A stretch of DNA of 64,000 nt from Glossina fuscipes (Eukaryota > Arthropoda > Insecta > Diptera > Glossinidae). A program made the translations under genes and the position numbers. Under the pieces are notes generated by a model. That model was not told where the DNA came from and searched no databases. It saw nothing but the letters and a program-made list of their open reading frames with translations. How positions within the stretch are numbered: the stretch's first letter is position 1; every line of letters begins with the position of its first letter. Positions 50,293-60,414 of this stretch are shown one piece after another. The DNA lies in the NCBI RefSeq assembly GCF_014805625.2, contig NW_023998440.1, positions 1,524,621 through 1,588,620 of the forward strand, read 5' to 3'.

Positions 50293-50629
50293 TTAATTAT
50301 TTTTCAAAAATAATTTCATTGAAATGAAAGTATCTTGATTTTTGTAAAGATACCTTCTCCACGTAAATCTCCACTTATGGTCGTTAAATTTTTTTGGCTT
50401 AACGCTTGAATGATACTCTAGGCGTTTACTCTGACATGTAAATTCCTCCTTTGGAAATGCAGAAAGATGATCCCACTCCTTATCACGATTCTCGTTTCGG
50501 ACATACTCTGCACAATAGACGTTCCTCATAATCAACACTAGAATTATCGATCGATGTATCGAACAAATCGTCTGCGCAACATTCCTGAAAACTCATTCCG
50601 TTACCCACATTAGGGTCTTTTCTTGACAT
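50293..50629 (-). other. Unassigned coding-like segment with frame break
   Basis: From an ATG at 50,629 the minus strand reads MSRKDPNVGNGMSFQECCAD, DLFDTSIDNSSVDYEERLLC and RVCPKRES, then a stop. An overlapping second frame continues with NENRDKEWDHLSAFPKEEFT and later KKFNDHKWRFTWRRYLY to 50,293. Acidic start, CRVC pair, then basic-aromatic sequence. I do not recognise the family; a transposase N-terminus or zinc-finger protein fragment is possible. Treated as a frame-broken relic at best. Confidence 0.3.
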
Positions 50630-50849
50630 TATTGAGGTGAGTTTAATTTTCCTTGAGCTGAACTAATTATAAGAAGACCGCACAATGTCTTGCAAGATCA
50701 ACAAGTATATACGCAATAAATTCTTCAACATGTGGATTTATTCGAATATTTTGCTATACTTAGCGACTACCGTTAGAACAGGTGGTTTTTAGGGAAAAAG
50801 ATGCTATCTTTCACATCTCGGCATTGCAATACCGAGAATTTCGTGGACG

Positions 50850-51330
50850 CTCGTTTAAGTGTTAACATACCTACCACCACAGAAAACATTTGAAGCAAGT
50901 TGGAGATCTTGATGGTCAGGTCGCATCAACATTTTTGGGGATTACACGATCATTGAATTTATCCTTCAATAAATTGATTGGGCCACCCTCCTAACCGCGC
51001 ATGCCGCCCACGCCGAAATAACCTACTTCGTGTCCCAAAAAACCCGTGATCGCATTTCTATAGCATTCTCCATTGGCGATTCCAATAATGGCATAAACCC
51101 CAAGCAAAAGTTAATTTTTGTGTACCTTAAGGTCTTTTAGAAAAAACAGTTGGAGTTGTTTTATTCCATGGAATAATTTTCGTTATATACGAAGCATTTA
51201 AGCAAATATGAGTTTCATCGCAGATCCCGAGCCGATTCATTATCTTTGTAATATAATACATTTTAACAATTTCTAGGCGCTGGCTACATTTCCGTAGTAA
51301 TTTGCTAATAATACTGGACACAAATATTGT
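50850..51330 (-). mobile_element. Tc1/mariner-superfamily transposase relic
   Basis: On the minus strand, frames give ICDETHICLNASYITKI and PWNKTTPTVFSKRP, matching the DEAHF.LNGYVNKQN....W..ENP..F..kP block of insect Tc1/mariner transposases, including the first catalytic Asp. INFCLGFMPLLESPMENA follows in the equivalent of the WCGLWAGGIIGPYFFE region. Further on, another frame gives LLKDKFNDRVIPKNVDAT, equivalent to LL.e.F.dRvIs.ngdvnWPPRS. Several shifts and stops are present and the WPPRSCDLTPLD catalytic block is lost. Ends are not defined. Confidence 0.7.
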
Positions 51331-51714
51331 TGAGAATTGGAAAAAGAAAAAAATGCACGGTATAATGTTTAAAGAATGTCCCCGCCCTATTTGCCTACTA
51401 GCCTATACAACCCTAAGAGTTATATAAATGACTAAAACTGATGCTTACCCTTTAAGTCGTCCACTGTAAACGTCTTAAAAAAAAGGGAAACAAATGCAAA
51501 CATAACTTTTTCACTCACTTTCACGACACAATACCACTTTAAGAAGAATCCTTTTCTCCTATATTCCACATAAATGAAAAATAGTTGCTTGCATGTACTT
51601 CGAGCGGCAATATCCATTGATGAACATGAGAAACTAAAGCGAAATATGTAAGAAAGTAAATAACGATCAAAGTCAATGATTTTGATTTTTCTCTGCCCGA
51701 AACAATAATTTTTC

Positions 51715-52700
51715 ATTTAGTATTATTGAGTTATTCGGTGCATAGGGGCACTAATCATGGAACACTCAAAATGGCAGTTTCGACATTCGAAGAAATCTAC
51801 TACCATGACCATCGAACACTTTGAGAAACTTATAGTTATCGCTGGATTTTGGTTTCATCGATGTAAAAATGGTGAGCGACAAAAAACGGCCTGGAGCACC
51901 AAAACAGTTCAAAGACAATTGAGTTGTAAGAGCTATTGGACGAAGACCCAGGCCCGGTTGATCAATCAAATATTTGCAGACACTTTTATACACGACCCAA
52001 AAGGAGAAAAAATGACTATCGTACGAATTGAGTGAAAATGCCACTTCGGGCCTTTCCAACATAAAGAGAAAATTCTTTCGAGGCGTCTTGTGACTGGCGA
52101 TGAAGAGCGGATCTACTACGTAGAGCAAAAAAAAATCATGGGTTAGTTTAGGAGACCCGTCTACATCGAACTCGAAGTGGAATATTCATGGCCATAGAGT
52201 TTTGCTGTGCATATAATCAGGAAGGATCAGCAAGGTTAAGTGTGTTACGAGCGGCAAAAACCGAACCAAATTGTCGCTGCAGATGTCTATCTACGTCAAT
52301 TAAACATACTGACCAATGAACTGTTGCAAAAAAGACCAGAATAATCGGTTAAAGGCACAAAGTCATGCTTTTGCAACACAACGCTCAGCCGTACATTGGA
52401 ACGCACCATACATAGACCGTTCTGATTACCGCTTGCTCAGATCCATGCACTATAGCACCAGCTGGCACGCGCTTTGAATATGTTGAAGAATTTCGAAAAC
52501 GTATCGGAGATTCGATCGTTTCAAAACCATTGCCGTATTCCCAGAATGATAAGGAAAAATTGTGGTAAGTGATGGAAAATATTCTCCCTACTTTATGTTG
52601 TATTAATTTTTCCCCAGATATGTTTTTTTCAATCGTTCGCCAATGCGAACGTTTGCCCGTTGAACTTCAATGCAGAATAAACTTATCTAGAAAGAATCGA
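51715..52700 (+). mobile_element. Mariner transposase relic, near full length
   Basis: Mariner signatures appear in order across frames: EEIYYHDHRTL (51,791 on), ELLDEDPGPVDQS (about 51,930), RRLVTGDEERIYY near 52,083-52,121 with the first catalytic Asp, NSKWNIHGHRVLLCI, and MLLQHNAQPYIG (52,365-52,400). In that last block the usual HDNA has lost its Asp. DRSDYRLLRSMHYS (about 52,415) keeps the third Asp context, and FEYVEEFRKRIGDSIVSKPL lies near 52,476-52,535. Many frame changes and stops mean it is long dead. AATGGCAGTT occurs at 51,769-51,778 and inverted near 52,710-52,719, which could be a remnant of terminal repeats but may be chance. Confidence 0.88.
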
Positions 52701-52720
52701 ATTTTGATGTAACTGCCATT

Positions 52721-53527
52721 GGGTGAGAGTAATTCTTATTATAAATGATTGAACGATTTTTATTCCAAGCTGTCTGGCTATCGAGGAAGTTTGTCTCAAC
52801 TAAACATTCGATTTATTACAAAATTTTACTTAGGACAAGATAGCCTGGGAACTGCGAAATAAGCAAATGATATGTCATCAAGTTGTCAAAGGCGAATAAC
52901 AAAGTTAAAATATGCCTTTTCAAGAAAGAAAACCCGAGCAAAAGGGAAGTAAAGATAGAAAGAAATCTTCGTTTGTGTGCGCATATTAAGGTATAGTAAA
53001 GTGTACGAGTTTGATGTGCTGCGTAAAAAGGCAAGAGCTCGCAACACCCCAAATTGCAATTAAGGTTAATTTCAACAAATTGCATGCCACAAAGTGTTAA
53101 AGGGAATCCGGTAACTGGAATAATAAGAAATGGAGAGAGAAAAAAAAAAACATAAAATTGCCTATACATGGCGCATACGAACGAAAGTACAAAAGTCGAA
53201 CTTGAAATTTTAAATAAAAGTTCTAAAGAGAACGAAATAAAGAAAGAAAAACAGGCAAGCAAACGACGATAGGACTGCAAAGTCTTATTATCGTCCACAA
53301 CAAATACTATTGTGCATTGTTGCATATCAAACGCTTAATAGCAACAAAGTTTGCAATAAAATTGCACCCGGAGTGTCGTTTCAAGAGATGATATGTGCGA
53401 GAGATGAGCAAGAGGCCATCATCAACCCAATACATTGTATGGTTATTGAAAAAGGAAAAAATCGATGAAACTGAGTATAAAAATTCTAGAATATATTGCC
53501 GAAGCAAAAGGAAATAACAACAACAAA
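52721..53527. other. Stretch without recognisable gene
   Basis: A 169-codon minus-strand frame (52,816-53,325) is hydrophobic and AT-driven, with no recognised motif; judged chance. Confidence 0.5.
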
Positions 53528-53530
53528 ACC

Positions 53531-53571
53531 AATAATAATAATAATAATAATAATAATAGCAACAACAACAA
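53531..53571 (+). repeat. (AAT)n then (CAA)n microsatellite
   Basis: Nine AAT units run directly into CAA units. Poly-Asn and poly-Leu frames over it are artefacts. Confidence 0.95.
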
Positions 53572-53733
53572 TAACAAGAAAATTAAATTACACCTCAGAT
53601 TATTACCTTTTAAAGAACAAGTCAGACATAACAGGAGCAGCAAGCAAGAATCGTAAAAATTATAATGAAGTTTACAATAAGAGTGAATGATAAAAGGACA
53701 TACACAGTAACGTTGTAAGGTTCTTGTTCAAAA

Positions 53734-53765
53734 GATGATGATAATGATAATGATAATGATAATGA
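53734..53765 (+). repeat. (GATAAT)n microsatellite
   Basis: Two GAT units followed by four GATAAT units; nearby ATGATGATGACG extends the pattern. Confidence 0.9.
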
Positions 53766-53893
53766 GTACGGTCATGATGATGACGAGGTACATAAATGCA
53801 TACACACATATTGCATAGGCCTACAATGCCTATGCGCGATGCGCGAAAACACTTGTGCAATAATATCGCAAATGTTGAGTTATTGGATATAAT

Positions 53894-53922
53894 ATACACA
53901 CACATACACACACACACACACA
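53894..53922 (+). repeat. (CA)n microsatellite
   Basis: CA repeat with one T interruption. Confidence 0.9.
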
Positions 53923-54216
53923 TATGCGCTCATACCCTAACCTATAGTTCCCTTTGACTATTTTCTGCACAATGTTTATAAGTATTCAGCGATCAGCGTT
54001 TACGTTGGATTATACTACGCTTAATATAATGTTGTTTTTGTTATTACGATTACGTTGTTTTGCACAATGACCCTCTAACTCGGTGGTAGTGTTTTAGGCT
54101 GTTATGCAACCCCGCCCTTTTGCAAGAAATTCTTTATTCTGCACTTCTCCGCTACCTTAACTCGCACATATATGTACGGTTAAGTGACGTTACTTTTGCC
54201 TTGTTGCTTGTGTTGT

Positions 54217-54243
54217 CTGTGTGTGTGTGTGTGTGTGTGTGTG
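54217..54243 (+). repeat. (GT)n microsatellite
   Basis: About 13 perfect GT units. Confidence 0.95.
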
Positions 54244-54350
54244 CGGTGCAAAACTTTTGAACATTGATCGCACGAATCAAGCGCAAGATTACTCACGCGA
54301 ACCCAATTTGGCAATTGCTTATTAGTGCAGCCGCTTCAACACCGCATCAA

Positions 54351-54376
54351 CGGCAAACGGCAAACGGCAAACGGCA
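54351..54376 (+). repeat. 7-bp tandem repeat CGGCAAA
   Basis: Three perfect CGGCAAA units and a partial fourth. Confidence 0.9.
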
Positions 54377-54607
54377 CAGGTTGCTAGTCGGCATATACAG
54401 CAGCAGGAAAACATTATACATTACGTTCCACTTATATCACCTTCTTGTTAGATACTAACGAATAATGCAACTTATGTGCAAGCAAACACACAGCCATACA
54501 AGCGAACATAAAGCAATTTTGCTGAATTTCTGCATACACTAGCCTAAGATGTTTTGCTTGTCTGCCTGTCTGATTGACTAACTGATGGTTTGACTAAAAT
54601 ATGTGCC

Positions 54608-54945
54608 GTTTTTTTTTTTTTTTTTTGTTTCTTCCTTTTCTTGTTTTTTGCTTGACTGAGTGTGCTTGGATGAATAGATGGCGGTCGGTTGTTTGGCTGG
54701 CTGGTTGCTTGGCTTGGTTACGATGACTAGCTCTTAAGCTAAACGGCAAATGTGTTTCAACAATTGATCGATTGATTAACTAGTCATTGTTATTATTGTT
54801 GTTGTACCACATACGTACATCATTTTGTATAAGTTAAAAAAATAAAGCTTGTTTTTTTAATGCTTAGATAATTTTGGTACTTATTTTCTTTTTGTTTCAA
54901 GTTTTTTTTTTTTTGTTTTTTTTTTTTTTTTTTTTTTTTTTGGTT
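54608..54945. repeat. Long poly(T)-rich tracts
   Basis: T homopolymers at 54,609-54,626 and 54,902-54,941, the latter interrupted by a single G. They could be tails of minus-strand retroposed sequences, but no adjoining element is recognisable. Confidence 0.85.
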
Positions 54946-55488
54946 TTTGGTTTTTGTGATCTGTAAAAGAGCCCTTAAGTAATGATGACACTGATTGATG
55001 TTGTTACTATTGTTATTTAATTCTAGAGAAATATAAAAAATGTATCTAAGTTTTGCTTACCACCGTCGTCTGGCAAGTTTGTAATACGAAAATATTTTTT
55101 ACCAAGTCATGATGATCACTTTGTCCTTAGGTAACCGAACTGCTTTTCCACAGCACTGCAGCTTATGCAAGCGGGATGCATTGCTTCGTAATTTGCCATT
55201 TAGTTCAATATAGTTTCTCTGCAATTTGATGCAAAAATTTGACTAAACTGTTACATGGGCATATTGTCAGACTCTGCCTTTGTATATCGGATTTAAAGCG
55301 ACTTGTGTGCAAAGCAATAAAAATTTAGATTTAGTTTGCATTCTCGATAAGTAAGACAGTTCATTGAGGGCGAAGAACATTCAATTCAAGAATCTCTCAT
55401 ATCTGTAGTTTCTTTCTTCTCCGTATGGAAGCAAAAAACTCTTCTGAACGTAAACGCGTAAAAACATATGCGTAAGCATACAACTTAC

Positions 55489-55575
55489 CTGTAGTCCGTT
55501 CTATTGTCAGTGTTGTTCATTTAATTCAACCCCATTGAGTTGCTCTTGATTCCAATCAGGAGAAACACCAGCCAT
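55489..55575 (-). other. Candidate exon end with near-consensus donor
   Basis: On the minus strand GGACTACAG|GTAAGTTG is a near-consensus donor (junction 55,489|55,488). Just upstream an ATG at 55,575 opens MAGVSPDWNQEQLNGVELNE and two more residues before a TGA, so no frame stays open through the donor. If real it would be an untranslated exon with a short upstream ORF. No acceptor or promoter was identified. Confidence 0.2.
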
Positions 55576-58084
55576 TTACAAATCATTACAGCATTCTGTC
55601 CATTTGTTTTTGGTTGTCTGCTTTTACTTTCTTGCAAGATGCTCTAAAAGACCTGGGAAAACATTCTCGTGGGCACCAATAGACAAGCGTAACATTGAAG
55701 AGATCAAAAATTAGAAAAACAAATTTTACTAATATTTTACTTACTATAATATATGCTAAACTGAAGTTGTGCAACATCGTTAATGTGTTGCGATCATTTT
55801 GCCCAATTGTGGAAAGGAAATTAATATTAAAACTAAAATCAAAGTATTCGCTACTTGTGTCCACATTACGCGAATTATATGCAAACAGTCGCTTTATTAA
55901 CTTTGAATCTCTCTAAACTGCTGCCTAACCTTTGCAGTGCTATGAAAAGACTACACTTGCGTTACTCAAAGTTCGTTTCGCTTTCAATGATGTCACTTGC
56001 TGCGGTTTTAACAGAACCGATTAGGTTACGATATTTGGTGGTATTCACAGTAACTCCAGCTGTAAAAGATTGACCAAATCAAAAGGAACGCGTAAAATGT
56101 TGCTTGAAATGTTGCTTTGCTGCAGAAGTAGATCATTTGCTGCTTCGGGTTCTGACAGTTTTGATGATAATTAGTAAATGCATTGTTAAGTAATGAAACG
56201 TATGTTTTAAGTTCAAGCAAATAATGTAGTTATTCATTTTTTCATCGGACTTACATATTTGTTTCTAATCAAAAATGATGACGCAATAAACACTCTTTGT
56301 AAGAAAGTCTGCATTTTTGCTCTACAAATTTGTTAACTAATGTTGCGTCTGCCCAGATTTTGAAAGCTCTGTTACATTCCTAATATATCTCAAAAAGGTT
56401 AAGGCTATTACCAACTCAAATGCCGCAACCATAAGAGCGTGACGGAATAAAAAGGAAAAGTCACTCTAGATAGTAATAAGCGTTGCTGAGAGGACTTGCA
56501 AATGCGTGCCGCTCTCTGACAAGTTGATAAAACGCGTGGTCTCCGCTTCATATTAGCACACTGCTTATACTAATAGATAACTTACTTCTCAAAAAGGTAA
56601 ACGGGGAGGTTAAGGTAGGCTATTAATTGTCCGAACGTCTTCTTCCTTTCGCTCGTCTGGTGTTCTGATACACTATCAAAGATAAATTTTATTTTTTTCG
56701 TATAGGTATTAAGTTTGCTTTATTCGTGAGAGAAAGTTGCTTTCATTTAAGAGCTTTCGGGCACATCTTAGTTCTTTAAGGTTTTGGATAAAAGAAAAGT
56801 ATATGCGAAATAATGTTAATGAAAAGTTATTCTGGATCTGCTTTTGCATTTTTGTTACTAGGATACGAGGCCTTTTTATTTTCATCGACGTAACTAAGTC
56901 ACATCAATTTCAATTAAGCAATCAGGCCAACATGTATTTATATAAAAGCCGATTTTTTAATCATTGCATTGAGAAGAAATGGAGAGAGTGAATGTCAATT
57001 AACTATGGTACAATTAGCAGAACTCTGAGGAAAGGTATTCAATATCCATTCAAACATTTCATTTTCTGTACACATTTTATTTTCAATAGAAATTTCAATT
57101 ACTTACATAGAAATATTGGTTGACATTTTTCGTGGAAGCAAGGAGAGAGAACAAGAACAAGAAATGAATCACAAATAAAGACACATGATATTTGGCTGAT
57201 TGTCAGCGTTATTCACAAATAAATCTGCTGGCGAAAGCCAACCGTCTATTGATAGAATAACAATAAAGACAAGCAAAAAAGTTATCTACTACGTCTTATG
57301 TTGAAACTCGGATGTCCCCTACGTTTATAAGAGAAACTATGGAGGAATTCAATCAAGGATAATTTTAGTTGCACCAAGACTTCTCTGTTGCCCGTCACCT
57401 GCAGCTATTATACATAAAATAATTAGGATGCATTTAGAAACTTTAATCGCTTACACGCCCACTCCATCTTCATAAATCAGTTTCTAATAGGTCTGCAAGA
57501 AAATCGTAAAGAATGTACAATGGACGATGGTACTAGAATTATGACGAATCAGACCATAGCTTAACTATCTCCATTTAAAGAATAATTTCAAATCTAAAAC
57601 TTTCATTATGCTTCTTTTTTAAAGCTTCTGTAGCATCATTTTTCGGAGCTTGAAATAAGTTGAGGTTAGTATCAAGCAAATGCCAAATGATGGAAGAGAG
57701 TTTTGCAACTTTATATAGTGAAAAGCCTTCTTGAACCGCAAAGAGTGATGAATATTATTGTATACAAAACATACTAGAGATGTAGTAGGGAAATTAACGT
57801 AGTTCACTTAGGTACACCCTTGACAGTATTTTAAAAAATATTAAGCAAAATTATAAAAAGATAAATTTAATCACTCGTAGAGATCTCAGTAACTGGCTTG
57901 GAATTGGAATGGAATGGAATTGCATAGACGCAAAACACCGATGAGCTCACTAAACAACCTAATAGAGAAGAACCGTGAACGCGTCTAATAATAAAAGCGT
58001 GTGAAGTCGTTAGTCTAGACCTTTTCCTCGACTACGCACTCATTTCAAGGATCCAAAATTCCAATTTTGTCTTATAAACATATC
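55576..58084. other. Stretch without recognisable gene
   Basis: AT-rich, chance frames only. GGAATGGAATGGAATT at 57,907-57,922 is a short local repeat. Confidence 0.5.
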
Positions 58085-58260
58085 AGAGTCCGCCTGAGCA
58101 GTCGAGTAAGGACCGCGACTACCAAGTTAGTGTTCGGGGGTCAAATCTGAAGTGGGTTAGAGTTTTCTTTGATTACAGATGTAGTGAGTACTCAGTTGGC
58201 AAAAGCATTGGGCGCAAGTCTAAAAGCCTACGGCCACCACTTCCCTATTTCCTTGTTCTT
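58085..58260 (+). mobile_element. tRNA-derived SINE-like relic
   Basis: GCAGTCGAGTAAGGAC (about 58,098-58,113) precedes ACCAAGTTAGTGTTCGGGGG and TCAAATCTG (to 58,149). This has the same order and spacing as the 2.2 kb relic (AGATAAGGG, ATCAAGTCGCGTGTTCGCGGG, TCAAATTTTG). Together they suggest one tRNA-headed SINE family. Tail features are eroded. Confidence 0.5.
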
Positions 58261-60314
58261 TCCCCTTTTTTTTCTCTACTTTCTACACAAGTAGAGAAGC
58301 ATCCCCATAGCGATAGCTTATATTACATAAGAAATAAAAAAGAAAAAGAAGCATACCGTTTAGCAAGCTTCACCATTTTGCACGAGTTTTCGAAAACGAT
58401 CTGTAAACAGAACGACTTACTCTTTAAGGATCAATTCAGTAAGCCCGGTGAATACTCTACGAACATATACTTATGAAATATGCCTTTAGTTTGCCAAATC
58501 AAAAACAAAAACCAACGCAATTTGTCGCAGGTTTCCCGTGCAACTCCACAAAGAACTACTCGAACTACTTTTATGTGGTGTTTACGGTACTGAATAGGCC
58601 ACTGAAAGATAAGGTACTCTGTACTGATCAAAGTCGAAAGTCGAACATCGGCGCCTAAACCAGGACAAAAGTTGCTTGGACTGGTTCGATATCTATCAAT
58701 CTTTTTATATGTCGATTTAAAAAACAGGCTGCTGTATGTCGACCCTATTAGAATCATGGCAAATATTTCTCATACCCTTTCTTAAACTTTCTATGCGAAT
58801 TTTAACCGAAACTTTACCAAATAGGCAGCTCATTAATAGATACTCTTATCTGAAAATTAAAATTATTTACTTTATACTCACATACGTCTTTTCAGGTATT
58901 GCTTCGATTATTGTGAATGAATCTTTTTTTATTCTGATCGACTTTTTTTGACTTATTCTGCATGCTTTTTTCTTCTGCCTATTAGTACTTAACAGCAAAA
59001 AATCCCAGAGCTTAGTTAAAATGCAACTGAATGCCGTGAGATAGATTTGCTGTTGATTAAAGTTGAATAAATTTACAAAAGGAACTCTTAGCGTTACGAA
59101 GAATATGAAAAGTTTAACAGACTTTCAATCAAATGGCAGTTTCCTTAAGAATGCTGCATCACAGCTGACAAACAAACTTTTGTCGAAAATGTTCCTGTAT
59201 GTAAATCGATTAAGAAGTATTACCCTAACATCTATTTCTATTTAACATCAACAAAAACATATTTCACTTCCGTGGTAAACCTGATTTGAAAAAAGGAAAA
59301 AGAAAAAAGAAAATTATGTTGCGCTGTGCTCGAATCTTGTGTACCCGACACCTTTAGTTTAAAAAAACTGGTAAAAGTAAAATATCGGTACTCTATAATA
59401 TAGGATAGACTGGCCATCTACTGGTCCTGTTGGATCAACAAAAGAAGGCATATAATTACTCTTTTCGTTATATCTATTGTATTTTTGGTAGTACTTATAA
59501 AAAGGAGAATGAAGGAACGAAGAATTGTTCTCAATTTACGCAATCGTGTACCCGTGTAGGCGTGTCTTTCAATCGATTTTCAAAATGCAGTTGCGTGCAA
59601 GCACCCCCGACACTTTAGTTTTCGCTGGGAGACGCCTAACTGGACGAATACACATGCCTTGAACCTAATCAAGAATATATATACTTCATAATATCTCCGG
59701 ACTTGTCTTCTGACTGTCGCATACATTGTGACAAATGAGTATAACTTGAGTGAGTACCCCGTGAGATAAGTATAAAAAGAGAAAAAATGCAAATTTTCTT
59801 TATCAATTATTTAACGATAAAAATCTTAGCAAGCAATATTGTTTCTAAGAGCTTGTGAGATTAGAAGAGGAAGATGACAAAAAACGAAAGACGATGAACA
59901 AAAAAGCGAAAAAGAAAACCGAATCTTGAGACTTATTGTCATTCAATTAAATCAGTTGTAAAAATAACAAGATTATCCCCCTGATGGCAGACATCTTGAG
60001 ATGGCTGTTAAGGAAACCAACAAAATAAAACACAAAAAAAAAAAGAAGAAAAATGAAATAAAAAACCAATAAGACTCAGAGATTTGCCAAAGTCACCACA
60101 TGACTATTCCGATAAAGCGATGGTGGTGGGCAATCAATGCTGGTCATTTGGCAAATTGTCAAACGTTCGACAGCAGCAGTGGCAGCAAGATTAAATGAAT
60201 TGAATTCAATTGAGAATTTATTTTTATATAATTTACATATATATTGAATTTATGTGATCTAAATATCGCATCAATTAACTTAAAGTTTCAATATAAGTTA
60301 AACGTGTTTCAGGT

Positions 60315-60318
<4 letters not shown>
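58261..60318. other. Stretch without recognisable gene
   Basis: No gene recognised. CGTCTTTTCAG|GTATTGC at 58,895|58,896 is a further acceptor/donor pair. Confidence 0.5.
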
Positions 60319-60349
<31 letters not shown>

Positions 60350-60414
60350 TTTCACTACACATATTTATACCTTTATGTAATTATTTTGAATTAATGTTAA
60401 AAAAAAAAAAAAAA
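60319..60414 (+). repeat. Two poly(A) runs with nearly identical right flanks
   Basis: A 28-base A run at 60,319-60,346 followed by TTGTTTCACTAC, and a 15-base A run at 60,400-60,414 followed by TTGTTTTTTCC. The similar context suggests a local duplication or chance; no retroposon body is seen upstream. Confidence 0.7.

Noticed and set aside
52816..53325. 169-codon minus-strand frame
   Set aside because: Hydrophobic and AT-driven, no recognised domain, no splice or promoter support.
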